Assembly (NCBI GenBank): GCA_016711825.1
Contig: JADJSG010000007.1
Coordinates: forward strand, 456,252-520,251
Direction: 5' to 3'
DNA: 64,000 nucleotides
Origin: Bacteroidota bacterium
GTDB taxonomy: Bacteria; Bacteroidota; Bacteroidia; Chitinophagales; Chitinophagaceae
The position numbers and the translations under genes were made by a program. This document shows, piece after piece, positions 36,072-45,244 of this stretch. A model generated the notes under the pieces. That model made no database searches and was not told the origin of the DNA. It worked only from the letters and a program-made list of their open reading frames with translations. Within the stretch, counting starts at the first letter, position 1. Each line of letters begins with the position of its first letter.

Positions 36072-36326
36072 ATAGGAATGATATAGAAAAAAAATAATGC
36101 AACTTACTGCAATGTTTAGCATAGAAAAAGATCAACTTTTAAAATAAATAACCTGAATTGTCTTTTATGTTAACGCCTAACCCTAAAACAATCTATAGAT
36201 AACAGAGGAAACACTAACTAGATTACATTGCTGTCAGACATCTTTTTTTGAGAATCAAATAAAATTGTATTTAGTTGTTTTAAAATTTATTTTAATTAAT
36301 AAATTTACTTCAAATTTTTCAACATA

Positions 36327-37334
36327 ATGCATTCAGGTAAAGCTTATAAATTTTCGGAATTTTTAATTTGGACAAGAAGAAACATATACAAAACACTTAT
36401 TATTAGCATTTTTCCAGTGGTTTTGTATCAAATTGTCGGGTTGAAATGGTTGGCAATTCCCTGGACAGTTGTGGCTTTATTAGGTACTGCAACTGCTTTT
36501 CTTGTTGGGTTTAAAAATACCCAAACCTATAACAGAACATGGGAAGCAAGACAAATCTGGGGAGCCATCTTAAATAGCAGTCGTTTTTTTGGTACTATGA
36601 GTCGAGATTTTATAAATAATCCTGGCATCACCAAAGAATTGGTTTATCGTCATTTTGCCTGGCTTACTGCGTTGCGTTATGCGATGAGGGATAGCAGAGT
36701 CTGGGAAACTTCTGGCAATGCATATAATGAGGAGTATAAGGAATATTATATCATACCAGAAAAGGAAACACCTTTAGAAACGGAGTTGGAAAAATATTTA
36801 TCAGCAGCTGAATTAAAATATATTTTAACAACAAAAAATAAAGCAACCCAAATCATGAGTTTGCAATCAAAAACAATAAAGGGGCTCTTTGCAAACAAAG
36901 AAATAGACAGTAATCAGTATGTAGAAATGCAACGAATGGTAAAAGATTTTTACGATCAACAAGGCAAAAGCGAACGTATTAAAAACTTTCCCTATCCGCG
37001 TCAATTTGCAACCATCAATTCATTTTTTATAAAATTATTTTGTATTCTGCTCCCCTTTGGAATGCTCAAAGAATTTGACAAAATCAATGAAACGATGAAT
37101 GGTTTGATGAAAGGAAATATGGTATGATTGGTCATTCCATTTAGTGTTTTAATTTCATGGGTTTATACCTCTTTAGAACAAGTAGGTGAGAGTACAGAAA
37201 ACCCTTTTGAAGGCAGTGCAAATGATGTGCCTATATCACAAATGAGTAGAACTATAGAAATAGATATGAGAGAAATGTTGGGTGAAACTGATTTGCCACC
37301 AGCTTTACAACCTAAAAATAATATCATACTTTAA
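36327..37334 (+). pseudogene. bestrophin family ion channel gene interrupted by a TGA stop
   Basis: Reads as one 335-codon bestrophin with a stop at codon 267 (37125-37127). The N-terminus 'FSEFLIWTRRNIYKTLIISIFPVVLYQ', 'FLVGFKNTQTYNRTWEARQIWGAI' (~60-85) and the C-terminal part 'IPFSVLISWVYTSLEQVG', 'ENPFEGSANDVPIS' and 'RTIEIDMREMLGETDLPP' are family signatures. TGA sits where homologues have Trp (V-W-L-x-IPFS), so TGG to TGA. Bacterial bestrophins are pentameric membrane ion channels, and algal relatives pass bicarbonate. The gene for an LCIB-type carbonic anhydrase follows 10 bp downstream, so they form one operon. Confidence 0.88.
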
Positions 37335-37344
37335 ACTTTAAAAA

Positions 37345-38091
37345 ATGAAAAAAAGAGAAAAATTAGACCTTATACATAAATGGTATCCAAAGGCCATCAC
37401 GACGATCGACAGCGTCAATAAAATCATCGACTTTGTTGAAACTGAATTGGATATAGAACCCAAGCAAGTAATGCTCGCAGATAGTGTTTGTAGTGATGAT
37501 GTAAATAGTATTCAATATCCTGCAAGAACCCAGGAATTTTTAGGGCCTTTTAAAATGGGTGGTTTAGACGGTTTTCCTTTTACTGGACTTACAGGCATTG
37601 GAGCATTTGCCAGCCATGTGCCTGACGAAGGTGCCGTTTTTATTTATTATGGTCCACATATTGGGATTACAAAAAATGGAACCATAGGCGAAATACATCG
37701 TTTTGGTCAAAGCAGAAATAGTGGCTGTTGTGGTGCTGCAAAAGGTGCATTGGGGAAGTTGACAAATAATCAAATCATAGCTGGTAATGTCACAGACTTA
37801 GACTATCAAATGAATATCATTGAACAAATTTTACTCAATGAAAAGGCCAGGATTTTGAATGCCAAAACACCCTTATATGAAGCAACAGAGGTCATGTATG
37901 AATCTATTGATATTCGCATCAATGAATTAGTAGATAAAACAAATTATAATTGTAAATATGTAATTCTTGTTGGTGCAATCCTAATCAATAGTGACAGCGA
38001 TATGGGGTCTTTTACAGAAGTTAGACGATTTGATGTCATTGATTTGGCATCAAATGCCAGAAAAAGCCACCTTGACTATATGACTTCTTAG
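37345..38091 (+). CDS. LCIB/LCIC-like (theta-type) carbonic anhydrase homologue
   Basis: 248 residues, cytosolic. The zinc and catalytic signature of the LCIB family is visible: 'ADSVCSDDVNS' (Cys49, Asp51/52), 'YYGPHIGI' (His105), 'EIHRFGQ' (Arg119) and 'SGCCGAA' (Cys128/129). In algae these residues form a Cys-His-Cys zinc site with an Asp-Arg pair, as in beta-class carbonic anhydrases. LCIB proteins hydrate CO2 or retain leaked CO2 in the algal CO2-concentrating mechanism. Here the gene starts 10 bp after a bestrophin gene, suggesting a bicarbonate channel plus carbonic anhydrase unit. I recalled the family from motif memory, so homology should be confirmed. Confidence 0.72.
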   Translation: MKKREKLDLIHKWYPKAITTIDSVNKIIDFVETELDIEPKQVMLADSVCSDDVNSIQYPARTQEFLGPFKMGGLDGFPFTGLTGIGAFASHVPDEGAVFIYYGPHIGITKNGTIGEIHRFGQSRNSGCCGAAKGALGKLTNNQIIAGNVTDLDYQMNIIEQILLNEKARILNAKTPLYEATEVMYESIDIRINELVDKTNYNCKYVILVGAILINSDSDMGSFTEVRRFDVIDLASNARKSHLDYMTS

Positions 38092-38236
38092 CAAGTATTG
38101 CTTTGACCCTTTAAATGCGCGCAAGGAGTATATATTCTTTTCATCCTATTCAATGTTTCAATATAAAACTACTTGCCATATTAATTATTACAACTTAATC
38201 TTTATGCTATATAATGCTATATAAAATGGATTACCC

Positions 38237-38330
38237 ACAACACTTTACAGTACATACACTTATAATGAGCAAACTGTATTAAAACTAAGCCCTTAGTATT
38301 CAGATTACTTATTCAATACATTGGGTATAA
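38237..38330 (+). repeat. dispersed 102-bp intergenic repeat, diverged copy 2
   Basis: The 3' end CAGATTACTTATTCAATACA plus TTGGGTATAA (38301-38330) matches 26 of 30 bases of the copy at 50001-50030; the upstream part is more diverged but starts ACAACACTTT like ACAACACATT in the 57491 copy. Confidence 0.5.
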
Positions 38331-38416
38331 TTTGCATAAACCCTGCTGATTTATACTATTGAATTTTAATCCATTTTAAACTTAAAATGGAAATTGGGAT
38401 ATTCAAACTGTATTTC

Positions 38417-38424
38417 TATATTTG
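38417..38424 (+). promoter_or_regulatory. possible promoter -7 box upstream of dinB-like gene
   Basis: TATATTTG, exact TAnnTTTG, 145 bp before the ATG at 38570. Long leader, so weak. Confidence 0.4.
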
Positions 38425-38569
38425 TGATAAAGCAGGAAAATTTATTTGGAGAGCGTTCATCAACACAATTAAATTTCAAAAAATACTTTAAATATTCTTG
38501 AACGACTTTCTATTATAAAGACAATATCAATACCTCAAATAATTCGTAAGATTAAAAATAAAAATTCTA

Positions 38570-39058
38570 ATGACAAGAAGCATCAACATGGCAAACCGGA
38601 TAAGAGAAGTTTTATTGTCTGGTCATTGGATTGCGAATACGAACATGCAAGAGCAAATTCGAAGTGTTGACTGGCAGCAAGCGACTTTTAAAGTAGATAC
38701 CCTAAATACAATTGCAGCATTGACTTATCATTTAAATTATTATTTAGCTGGGCTCATCAAAGCTTTTGAAAACGGGAAACTTGAAATAAGTGACAAGTAT
38801 AGTTTTGATCTTCCAAAAATTGATTCTGCTTATGATTGGGATACATTAGTAACTAGCTTTCTGCAAAACTCAGAAATGTTTGCCGAAAGAATAGAACAGA
38901 TGCAGGATGATATGTTTGACAAACCCTTTATAGATGCTAAGTATGGTACTGTTTTAAGAAATATAGAAGGGGTTATTGAACATAGTTATTACCATTTAGG
39001 TCAAATTACTTTAATCAAGAAAATGATTTTACTGCATAATAAAAAAGGGGATGCTTAA
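38570..39058 (+). CDS. DinB family protein
   Basis: 162 residues, four-helix bundle pattern. Histidines at 'LTYHLNYYL' (~54) and 'VIEHSYYHLGQI' (~140 and ~144) are the usual metal-binding His triad of the DinB/YfiT superfamily. Family members are metal-dependent hydrolases, thiol transferases or DNA-damage-inducible proteins of unclear substrate. ATG 38570 and the later ATG at 38588 are both possible starts. Part of the rightward accessory tract. Confidence 0.82.
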   Translation: MTRSINMANRIREVLLSGHWIANTNMQEQIRSVDWQQATFKVDTLNTIAALTYHLNYYLAGLIKAFENGKLEISDKYSFDLPKIDSAYDWDTLVTSFLQNSEMFAERIEQMQDDMFDKPFIDAKYGTVLRNIEGVIEHSYYHLGQITLIKKMILLHNKKGDA

Positions 39059-39119
39059 AATAGGCATGCTAATAGATAACGCAGTAAATAATTAAAAACG
39101 ATGTAAATAATATTACAAT

Positions 39120-39692
39120 ATGAGAAAATTAATTTTTTTTATGCATACTTCACTTGACGGTTTTGTAGCAGGACTGAAAGGTGAAATGGATTGGATACAT
39201 TTTAATGATGATATGTTTGACTTTGTTGCCACAATGACTGAACAAGCCGATACTGCACTATATGGACGTGTTACGTTTGACATGATGCAACATTATTGGC
39301 CAACTGCTGGCAATAAACCCAATGCGACCAAACACGACAAAGAACATTCGGAATGGTACAACAAAGTTTCGAAAGTGGTATTGTCAAAATCAATCCATGA
39401 AAATGGACTGGAAAATACCCAGGTAATTAGCGATAATCTTGCTGAAAATATCCTTAAAATCAAACAACAAGAAGGCAAAAATATTTTGATATTTGGTAGC
39501 CCATCTGCTTCTCATTCTTTATTGAGTCTTGACCTCATAGACGAGTTTTGGATATTTGTAAATCCAGTTTTACTTGGCGAAGGAATTCCATTATTTAAGG
39601 AAGTGAAAGAAAAGACACCACTGAATCTTCTTGAAACAAAAACATTTACTTGTGGTGTTATTGCGCTTCATTATGAAAGAAAACGTCATTAA
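39120..39692 (+). CDS. dihydrofolate reductase family protein (RibD C-terminal-like)
   Basis: 190 residues. 'MRKLIFFMHTSLDGFVAGLKGEMDWIHFN' and 'DTALYGRVTFDMMQHYWPTAG', 'ILIFGSPSASHSLLSLDLIDEFWIFVNPVLLGEGIPLF' follow the RibD C-terminal/DHFR-like reductase fold, which binds NADPH. These solo proteins (YyaP/YwjB-type) have unknown substrates. The gene is 61 bp after the DinB-like one and is probably co-transcribed. Confidence 0.85.
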   Translation: MRKLIFFMHTSLDGFVAGLKGEMDWIHFNDDMFDFVATMTEQADTALYGRVTFDMMQHYWPTAGNKPNATKHDKEHSEWYNKVSKVVLSKSIHENGLENTQVISDNLAENILKIKQQEGKNILIFGSPSASHSLLSLDLIDEFWIFVNPVLLGEGIPLFKEVKEKTPLNLLETKTFTCGVIALHYERKRH

Positions 39693-39721
39693 TATTAAAG
39701 AACAAAGCAGATACTTTTTTT

Positions 39722-39729
39722 TACATTTG
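39722..39729 (+). promoter_or_regulatory. possible VOC gene -7 promoter box
   Basis: TACATTTG, exact TAnnTTTG, in the gap before the VOC gene at 39797; leader about 60 nt. Confidence 0.45.
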
Positions 39730-39796
39730 TATTGAAGTATTTGGTTTTTATACATTTAAAGACTTATTCAAAATCCCTTTATATTTAATTTCAAAA

Positions 39797-40249
39797 ATGG
39801 CAACGAATAAAATTACACCCGCCCTATGGTTTCAAACTGATGAAGGAAAAATGATTCATGTATCAGCTTACTACAAAGGAATTTTTAATGATAATATTGA
39901 AATTGGCGATACTATGGTATTAGGCGAAACACCCAGTGGACATACCGAAATGTGCCATATCAAATTGTTTAGTCAACCCTATATGATCATGAGTACTGAA
40001 AAAGAACATCATCAGTTTAATGATTCATTTGCTCTTATCATTCATTGTGAAAACCAGCAAGAAATTGATAAATATTGGCATTATTTTACCCAAGAGGGTA
40101 AGGAATCTATGTGTGGTTGGTGTATTGATAAGTTTGGGTTGAGATGGCAAGTAATACCGAAACATTTGGGAGAACTCATGAAGCTGCCCAATGCAAACAT
40201 GGTGATGATGAAACAGACCAAAATTATTATTGCAGATTATCTCCAATAA
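39797..40249 (+). CDS. VOC superfamily protein, PhnB-like
   Basis: 150 residues. 'KITPALWFQTDEGKMIHVSAYYKGIF' opens a PhnB/3-demethylubiquinone-methyltransferase-like VOC domain, with 'FALIIHCENQQEIDKYWHYFTQEGKE' and 'CGWCIDKFGLRWQVIPKHLGEL' in the second half. VOC proteins are beta-alpha-beta-beta-beta folds that may bind a metal; the substrate is unknown. The next VOC gene lies 73 bp downstream. Confidence 0.82.
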   Translation: MATNKITPALWFQTDEGKMIHVSAYYKGIFNDNIEIGDTMVLGETPSGHTEMCHIKLFSQPYMIMSTEKEHHQFNDSFALIIHCENQQEIDKYWHYFTQEGKESMCGWCIDKFGLRWQVIPKHLGELMKLPNANMVMMKQTKIIIADYLQ

Positions 40250-40322
40250 AACATCAATCCATTTAAAAATATACAGTTAAATCATTTTTTATACAACCTT
40301 AATACTTTAAAAATACAATCAG

Positions 40323-40748
40323 ATGGCACTAATCAATCCCCATATTAACTTCAATGGTAATGCAGAAGAAGCATTTACATTTTATAAATCTGTTTTTGGA
40401 GGAACGTTTTCAAAATTGATTCGTTTAAAAGACTTAGCGAGTCCTGAATTCCCAGTTTCTGAAATTGATGCAAATAAAATACTGCTAATCGCTTTGCCGA
40501 TAGGCACAAACACTTTAATGGCAAATGATATACCTGAATCAATGGGGCAAGTAAACACCAATGAAAACCGATCTAAAATATCGGTAAAGGCCGAAAGTCG
40601 AGAAGAAGCAGATAAATTATTCTTCGGATTGTCTGCTGGTGGTGTGGTAGAAATGCCCATTGAAGACAGTCCTTGGGGGACTTATTTTGGGATGTTTAGA
40701 GATAAGTATGGTATTGAATGGATGATTGACTTTAATCCAAATGAATAG
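40323..40748 (+). CDS. VOC superfamily protein, glyoxalase/PhnB-like
   Basis: 141 residues. 'LINPHINFNGNAEEAFTFYKSVFGGTFSKLIRL' is the classic PhnB-like opening and 'DSPWGTYFGMFRDKYGIEWMIDFNPNE' the classic end. Function in E. coli PhnB homologues is unknown. Second VOC protein in tandem, distinct in sequence from the first. Confidence 0.85.
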   Translation: MALINPHINFNGNAEEAFTFYKSVFGGTFSKLIRLKDLASPEFPVSEIDANKILLIALPIGTNTLMANDIPESMGQVNTNENRSKISVKAESREEADKLFFGLSAGGVVEMPIEDSPWGTYFGMFRDKYGIEWMIDFNPNE

Positions 40749-40892
40749 CTTTGAAAAAGTATGAAATTCAAAATGAATGATGAATGTTAAGGTAAATACA
40801 AATTCCTGGGTTTAGTTTAATTTATGCCTTTTTTACCAAATCAGAAAGGTCACCTTTTTGCAGTTTAAGGTACTAATTTTTAAAAAAAATCT

Positions 40893-41540
40893 ATGAAACG
40901 CCACAACATTTTTATCATTTTCATTGTTTTATTTCTGCTCCAAAGTTGCGAACCAGCCGCCACATTTGATCAACCTCAACCGGTGAATCAGAAATCACTC
41001 ACATCCTTTCCTGCATTTTTACAAGGGATTTATTTAGATTCAAATAATGCTTCCAAAATAATCATTTCAGATGAAATGATCACACGCCAATATGATTTTG
41101 AATATATGGAACACAAGGACAGTCTTGCCTCGTTTTACAAAATAGTAAATGATACATTAATGAATATGAAAGATAGCTCCAGGGAAATAATATTGTTGAT
41201 GGGGGATTCTATTTGTCATCATTATGTTGGCATTGATACCTTGTTTAGTATATCAGCTGATAATATTCTTAAAAAATATAAAGGATATTACTTCTTGAAT
41301 TTTCGATATCATGGGAATGCATGGGAAGTAAAAAAGTTAGCCCTTCAAAAAGGTATATTGACAATGGGAAATATATCAATTGAAGAAGATGTAAATAAAT
41401 TGAAAGAAATTACGGAAACACTTGAAGATACTATATCTACACAATTTTCATTATCAAAAAGACAGTTTAAAAAGTTTGTCAAACAAGAGGGTTTTTCCGA
41501 ACAGGAGACGTTTGTTAGGATAAGGGAAAATGGCCAATAA
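40893..41540 (+). CDS. putative lipoprotein of unknown function
   Basis: 215 residues. The lipoprotein signal ends FLLQSC (Cys ~19), followed by an acidic, Ser/Asp-rich region and a C-terminal helical region 'ITETLEDTISTQFSLSKRQFKKFVKQEGF'. I do not recognise a domain. It has no obvious operon partner and is separated by a 440-bp gap from the Ca2+-ATPase gene. Confidence 0.65.
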   Translation: MKRHNIFIIFIVLFLLQSCEPAATFDQPQPVNQKSLTSFPAFLQGIYLDSNNASKIIISDEMITRQYDFEYMEHKDSLASFYKIVNDTLMNMKDSSREIILLMGDSICHHYVGIDTLFSISADNILKKYKGYYFLNFRYHGNAWEVKKLALQKGILTMGNISIEEDVNKLKEITETLEDTISTQFSLSKRQFKKFVKQEGFSEQETFVRIRENGQ

Positions 41541-41855
41541 TACCTAAGGAGTATATAATAAATTGACTTGTGACAATCCAATTTTTTTAACGAGGCTGTT
41601 AAATACTATTTCTCATGGGCTTTTTCTATAATGACTAAGAACTTACATTTACTTTTTGTAAATTCGATGATAGTGTACCCATCGGTGAGCGAAGATAATT
41701 GGCAATACTAAAAATTGCACATCAAAGTGATCACCCTAAAAGAAATGAATCTGAAAATATTGATTTTTTATCCAATATTTTTGCATTGAGCACTACTAGC
41801 ACTTTGACCTATTTATAAAGGTCTTCCACTTTGATTTTTAGTCCATTTGATTGTT

Positions 41856-41863
41856 TATATTTG
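41856..41863 (+). promoter_or_regulatory. Ca2+-ATPase -7 promoter box
   Basis: TATATTTG, exact TAnnTTTG; TTTG at 41830-41833 is 22 bp upstream as a -33 element. The ATG is 117 bp downstream. Confidence 0.6.
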
Positions 41864-41879
41864 AAAGTCAATTGACTTT
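41864..41879. promoter_or_regulatory. 16-bp perfect palindrome at the transcription start, candidate operator
   Basis: AAAGTCAATTGACTTT, a perfect 16-bp palindrome starting at the base after the -7 box, so it covers the expected transcription start. A bound dimeric regulator would block initiation of the ATPase gene. Confidence 0.5.
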
Positions 41880-41980
41880 AAACTATTTTTTTAGCAACTG
41901 AAAAACCCAAAAGAATGAATGCATTCCTTTTTAAATACACTCAGTAAAAGTGTATATACTTTTAATTAAAAAAATACATC

Positions 41981-44587
41981 ATGATCCCTCATCTTTTAAC
42001 GATTCATCAAACACAGCAATGGCTCAAAACAAGCAAGGATGGGTTGCATGCATCTGTTGCGGAGGAATTGCTAAAACAATATGGGAAAAATGAACTGGTA
42101 GAAAAAAAGAAGAAATCTATCTGGGTACTCTTTTTGAATCAATTTAAAGATGTGATGATTATCATTTTACTTACAGCAGCAGGCATTTCTGTGGCAATAG
42201 GTGATATGAAAGATGCAGCAGTTATACTTGTCATTGTTTTTTTAAATGCCGTTATTGGATTTGTTCAGGAGTATCGTGCAGAAAAAGCCATTGCCGCATT
42301 GAAAAAAATGTCAGCCTTGAAATCGTTGGTTCGAAGAAACGGTCAGGTGATAGAAATTGCTGCATCTGATATTGTTATAGGAGATGTCGTTTTATTAGAA
42401 GTAGGTAATATAGTTCCAGCTGATATGCGTATGACTGAATCACATTCCTTAAAAATAGAAGAATCATCACTAACTGGGGAATCACATACGGTAGATAAAC
42501 TGACCCTTGAACTCACTGAAGAAGATTTGTCGATTGGGGATAAAAATAATATGGCTTTTAAAAGTACGATTGTTTCATATGGAAGAGGTGAAGGTATTGT
42601 GGTAGCTACTGGAATGAATACCGAAATTGGCAGAATTGCCCAGCTATTACAATCAGAAGAAAGTCAAACACCCTTGCAAAAACGATTAGCAGATTTTAGC
42701 AAAAAACTATCTTTTTTTGTAATTATTATATGTGCTATTTTATATACTGTTGGCTTACTTCGTGGTGAAAACACTATTGACATGCTGCTAACTGCAATAT
42801 CTGTAGCCGTAGCAGCAATTCCTGAAGCATTGCCTGCAATCATAACGATTGCATTGGCATTAGGTGCCAAACGAATGGTGGGTAAAAATGCACTTATTCG
42901 AAGACTACCATCAGTTGAAACATTGGGTTCTATTTCTTATATATGCTCAGATAAAACAGGCACGATTACCCAAAATAAGATGACAGTGACTGATATTTGG
43001 CAACCCAATAAAGTAGTGCTATGTCAAAACTTCAACTCGGTAGAATTGTTATTGTTTGCAATGGAACTAAATCATGATGTAAGCATTGGGGAATCAGAAA
43101 TATTAAAGGGAGACCCAACAGAAACAGCTATCGTTACCTATGCTAGAAAACACCCCTCTTATAATAATGCTTGGAAAAACTACCAAAGGGTGTACGAATT
43201 GCCATTTGATGCTGATAGAAAACGAATGACAACTATTTATTCAGTCAATAATCAATATATTGCTATCACTAAAGGTGCGGTTGAATCCGTTTTAGCTTGT
43301 TGTTACCATATTGATGATGTTGAAATATTAAATACGGTTCATCAATTTGCCCAACAAGGAAAACGTGTATTATCATTTGCATATAAGATTTTTGATACAT
43401 TGCCTGAAAATAGAACGATAATGGATCTTGAGCAACAGCTCTATTTTGTAGGAATTGTTGCTATGATAGACCCTCCAAGAGAAGAAGCCAAAGTAGCTAT
43501 TGCACATTGTCACACAGCTGGTATTACACCTGTAATGATTACGGGCGATCACCCTATTACGGCTCATGCCATTGCATTAGCCACTGGTATCATTCATAAA
43601 AACACAGATAGGGTAGTAACAGGTACTGAATTAGCAGCGTTTACCCCTGAAGAATTTACTGAAAAAGTGGAATTTATAAAAGTATATGCCCGCGTTTCAC
43701 CAGAACAAAAATTACAAATCGTAAAGGCTTTACAAAATAAAAATCATTTTGTTGCAATGACAGGAGATGGTGTGAATGATGCGCCTGCCTTACGTATGGC
43801 AAACATTGGCATAGCCATGGGTATTACAGGTACTGATGTGAGTAAGGAAGCTGCTCAAATGATTTTATTGGATGATAATTTTGCAACCATCATTAAAGCA
43901 GTAAAAGAAGGTCGGCGAATTTTTGATAATATTAGAAAATTTATAAAATATACACTAACAAGTAATGGCGGAGAAATCTGGACTATTTTTTTAGCTCCAA
44001 TCATAGGCTTACCCATACCATTGTTGCCAATTCATATCTTATGGATTAATTTAGTTACAGATGGGCTACCTGGTTTGGCCTATGCGGCAGAACCAGCAGA
44101 GGATCATATTTTATTACGGCCACCCAGAAAGCCAAATGAAAGTATGTTTTCAAATGGGTTGGGTATTCATATACTTTGGGTTGGTTTATTAATGGGGGTT
44201 ATTTGTCTGGCTACCCAAATGTGGGCAACATACAATGACAATCATAAAGCACAAACAATGGTCTTTACGGTATTATGTATAAGCCAAATGGGTCATGCAA
44301 TGGCTATTAGAAGTGATCTGAAATCTCTTTTTCAGCAAGGAGTTTTTGGAAATAAACAATTAATCGCTGCAGTCATGCTTACTTTTGCTTTACAAATGGC
44401 TGTGATTTATATTCCCTTTTTACAAGATATTTTTCATACAAAATCATTGACGATGCTTGAACTACTCCTTTGTATTGGTTTGTCAAGTATTGTATTTTGG
44501 GCTGTTGAATTTGAAAAATGGATGAAGCGAATTCATATTCAAAAATTGAGCCGCCAATCATTGGAAAGGGAAGCAAAACAATCTTAA
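41981..44587 (+). CDS. calcium-translocating P-type ATPase (cation-transport)
   Basis: 868 residues. All P-type motifs are present: TGES actuator motif (~165-168), CSDKTGTITQNKM phosphorylation site (Asp ~325), TGDHPIT, and TGDGVNDAPALR hinge (~603). 'PEALPAI' in helix M4 and the N-terminal cation-ATPase domain and C-terminal six-helix part place it with PMR1/SERCA-like type II Ca2+ or Mn2+ pumps. It acts in the cytoplasmic membrane. The helix M4 core PEALP has Ala where many pumps have Gly (PEGLP), so the ion preference is not certain. Confidence 0.92.
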   Translation: MIPHLLTIHQTQQWLKTSKDGLHASVAEELLKQYGKNELVEKKKKSIWVLFLNQFKDVMIIILLTAAGISVAIGDMKDAAVILVIVFLNAVIGFVQEYRAEKAIAALKKMSALKSLVRRNGQVIEIAASDIVIGDVVLLEVGNIVPADMRMTESHSLKIEESSLTGESHTVDKLTLELTEEDLSIGDKNNMAFKSTIVSYGRGEGIVVATGMNTEIGRIAQLLQSEESQTPLQKRLADFSKKLSFFVIIICAILYTVGLLRGENTIDMLLTAISVAVAAIPEALPAIITIALALGAKRMVGKNALIRRLPSVETLGSISYICSDKTGTITQNKMTVTDIWQPNKVVLCQNFNSVELLLFAMELNHDVSIGESEILKGDPTETAIVTYARKHPSYNNAWKNYQRVYELPFDADRKRMTTIYSVNNQYIAITKGAVESVLACCYHIDDVEILNTVHQFAQQGKRVLSFAYKIFDTLPENRTIMDLEQQLYFVGIVAMIDPPREEAKVAIAHCHTAGITPVMITGDHPITAHAIALATGIIHKNTDRVVTGTELAAFTPEEFTEKVEFIKVYARVSPEQKLQIVKALQNKNHFVAMTGDGVNDAPALRMANIGIAMGITGTDVSKEAAQMILLDDNFATIIKAVKEGRRIFDNIRKFIKYTLTSNGGEIWTIFLAPIIGLPIPLLPIHILWINLVTDGLPGLAYAAEPAEDHILLRPPRKPNESMFSNGLGIHILWVGLLMGVICLATQMWATYNDNHKAQTMVFTVLCISQMGHAMAIRSDLKSLFQQGVFGNKQLIAAVMLTFALQMAVIYIPFLQDIFHTKSLTMLELLLCIGLSSIVFWAVEFEKWMKRIHIQKLSRQSLEREAKQS

Positions 44588-44662
44588 TCTGTTTAAACTA
44601 TTCGTTGAATGAATCCTATGACTTGATGATATTTGTCTATGAATTAAATTAAAAAATACTCC

Positions 44663-45244
44663 ATGCATAAAGAAGAAATTGAAATATTTTACCCTGAAAA
44701 CATACAAGAATGGCGCACCTGGTTAGAACAATATCATCTGTTAAAAAAGTCTGTCTGGGTTGTTTTTTATAAAAAAAGTGCAAAAAAGGCATCTATCACC
44801 TGGAGCGAATCGGTAGAGGTAGCGTTGTGTTTTGGTTGGATCGATAGTAAAAAAATAAAAATTGATGAAGAAAAATCTCATCAATTTTTTAGTAAACGTA
44901 AAGCCATTAGTACTTGGTCGAAAATAAACAAATTAAAGGTAGAGCAACTCATTGCCAATGGACTCATGCATGATGAAGGATTTAAAAGTATTGATACTGC
45001 CAAACAAAATGGTTCCTGGACAATATTAGATGATGTAGAAGCCTTAATCGTACCGACAGATTTAAATGAAGCATTAAAAAGTTCACCCCAGGCCAAAGAT
45101 TTTTTTGATCAGTTAAGTAATTCTAACAAAAAAGCAATGCTTCAATGGTTAGTACTTGCCAGACGTGTTGAGACAAGGCAACAAAGAATCAATGAAATTG
45201 TGACCCTTGCAGCACAAAAATTAAAACCCAAACATATACCTTGA
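44663..45244 (+). CDS. YdeI/OmpD-associated family protein
   Basis: 193 residues. The block 'WLEQYHLLKKSVWVVFYKKSAKKASITWSESVEVALCFGWIDS' and 'HQFFSKRKAISTWSKINKLKVEQLI' is the YdeI (DUF1905-associated) signature, and the C-terminal helices 'LDEALKSSPQAKDFFDQLS' and 'ARRVETRQQRINEIVTLA' match the OmdA tail. Family members occur in many bacteria with unknown activity. It starts 75 bp after the Ca2+-ATPase and ends the rightward accessory tract. Confidence 0.85.
   Translation: MHKEEIEIFYPENIQEWRTWLEQYHLLKKSVWVVFYKKSAKKASITWSESVEVALCFGWIDSKKIKIDEEKSHQFFSKRKAISTWSKINKLKVEQLIANGLMHDEGFKSIDTAKQNGSWTILDDVEALIVPTDLNEALKSSPQAKDFFDQLSNSNKKAMLQWLVLARRVETRQQRINEIVTLAAQKLKPKHIP

Larger units (their letters stand above)
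38092..38569. other. intergenic region, 478 bp
   Basis: Holds one diverged copy of the dispersed repeat (38237-38330) and a TATATTTG word at 38417-38424, which may start transcription of the downstream DinB-to-VOC genes with a ~145-nt leader. Otherwise I see no gene. Confidence 0.55.
41541..41980. other. intergenic region, 440 bp
   Basis: Contains the Ca2+-ATPase promoter and palindrome (41856-41879). Further upstream I see only AT-rich sequence and a weak GACCT/AGGTC dyad at about 41810. No gene. Confidence 0.55.

Noticed and set aside
35703..37334. Genetic-code change (TGA as Trp, TAG as Gln)
   Set aside because: Other genes in the window keep TGA and TAG as terminal stops and have no in-frame ones, so two isolated nonsense mutations are simpler.
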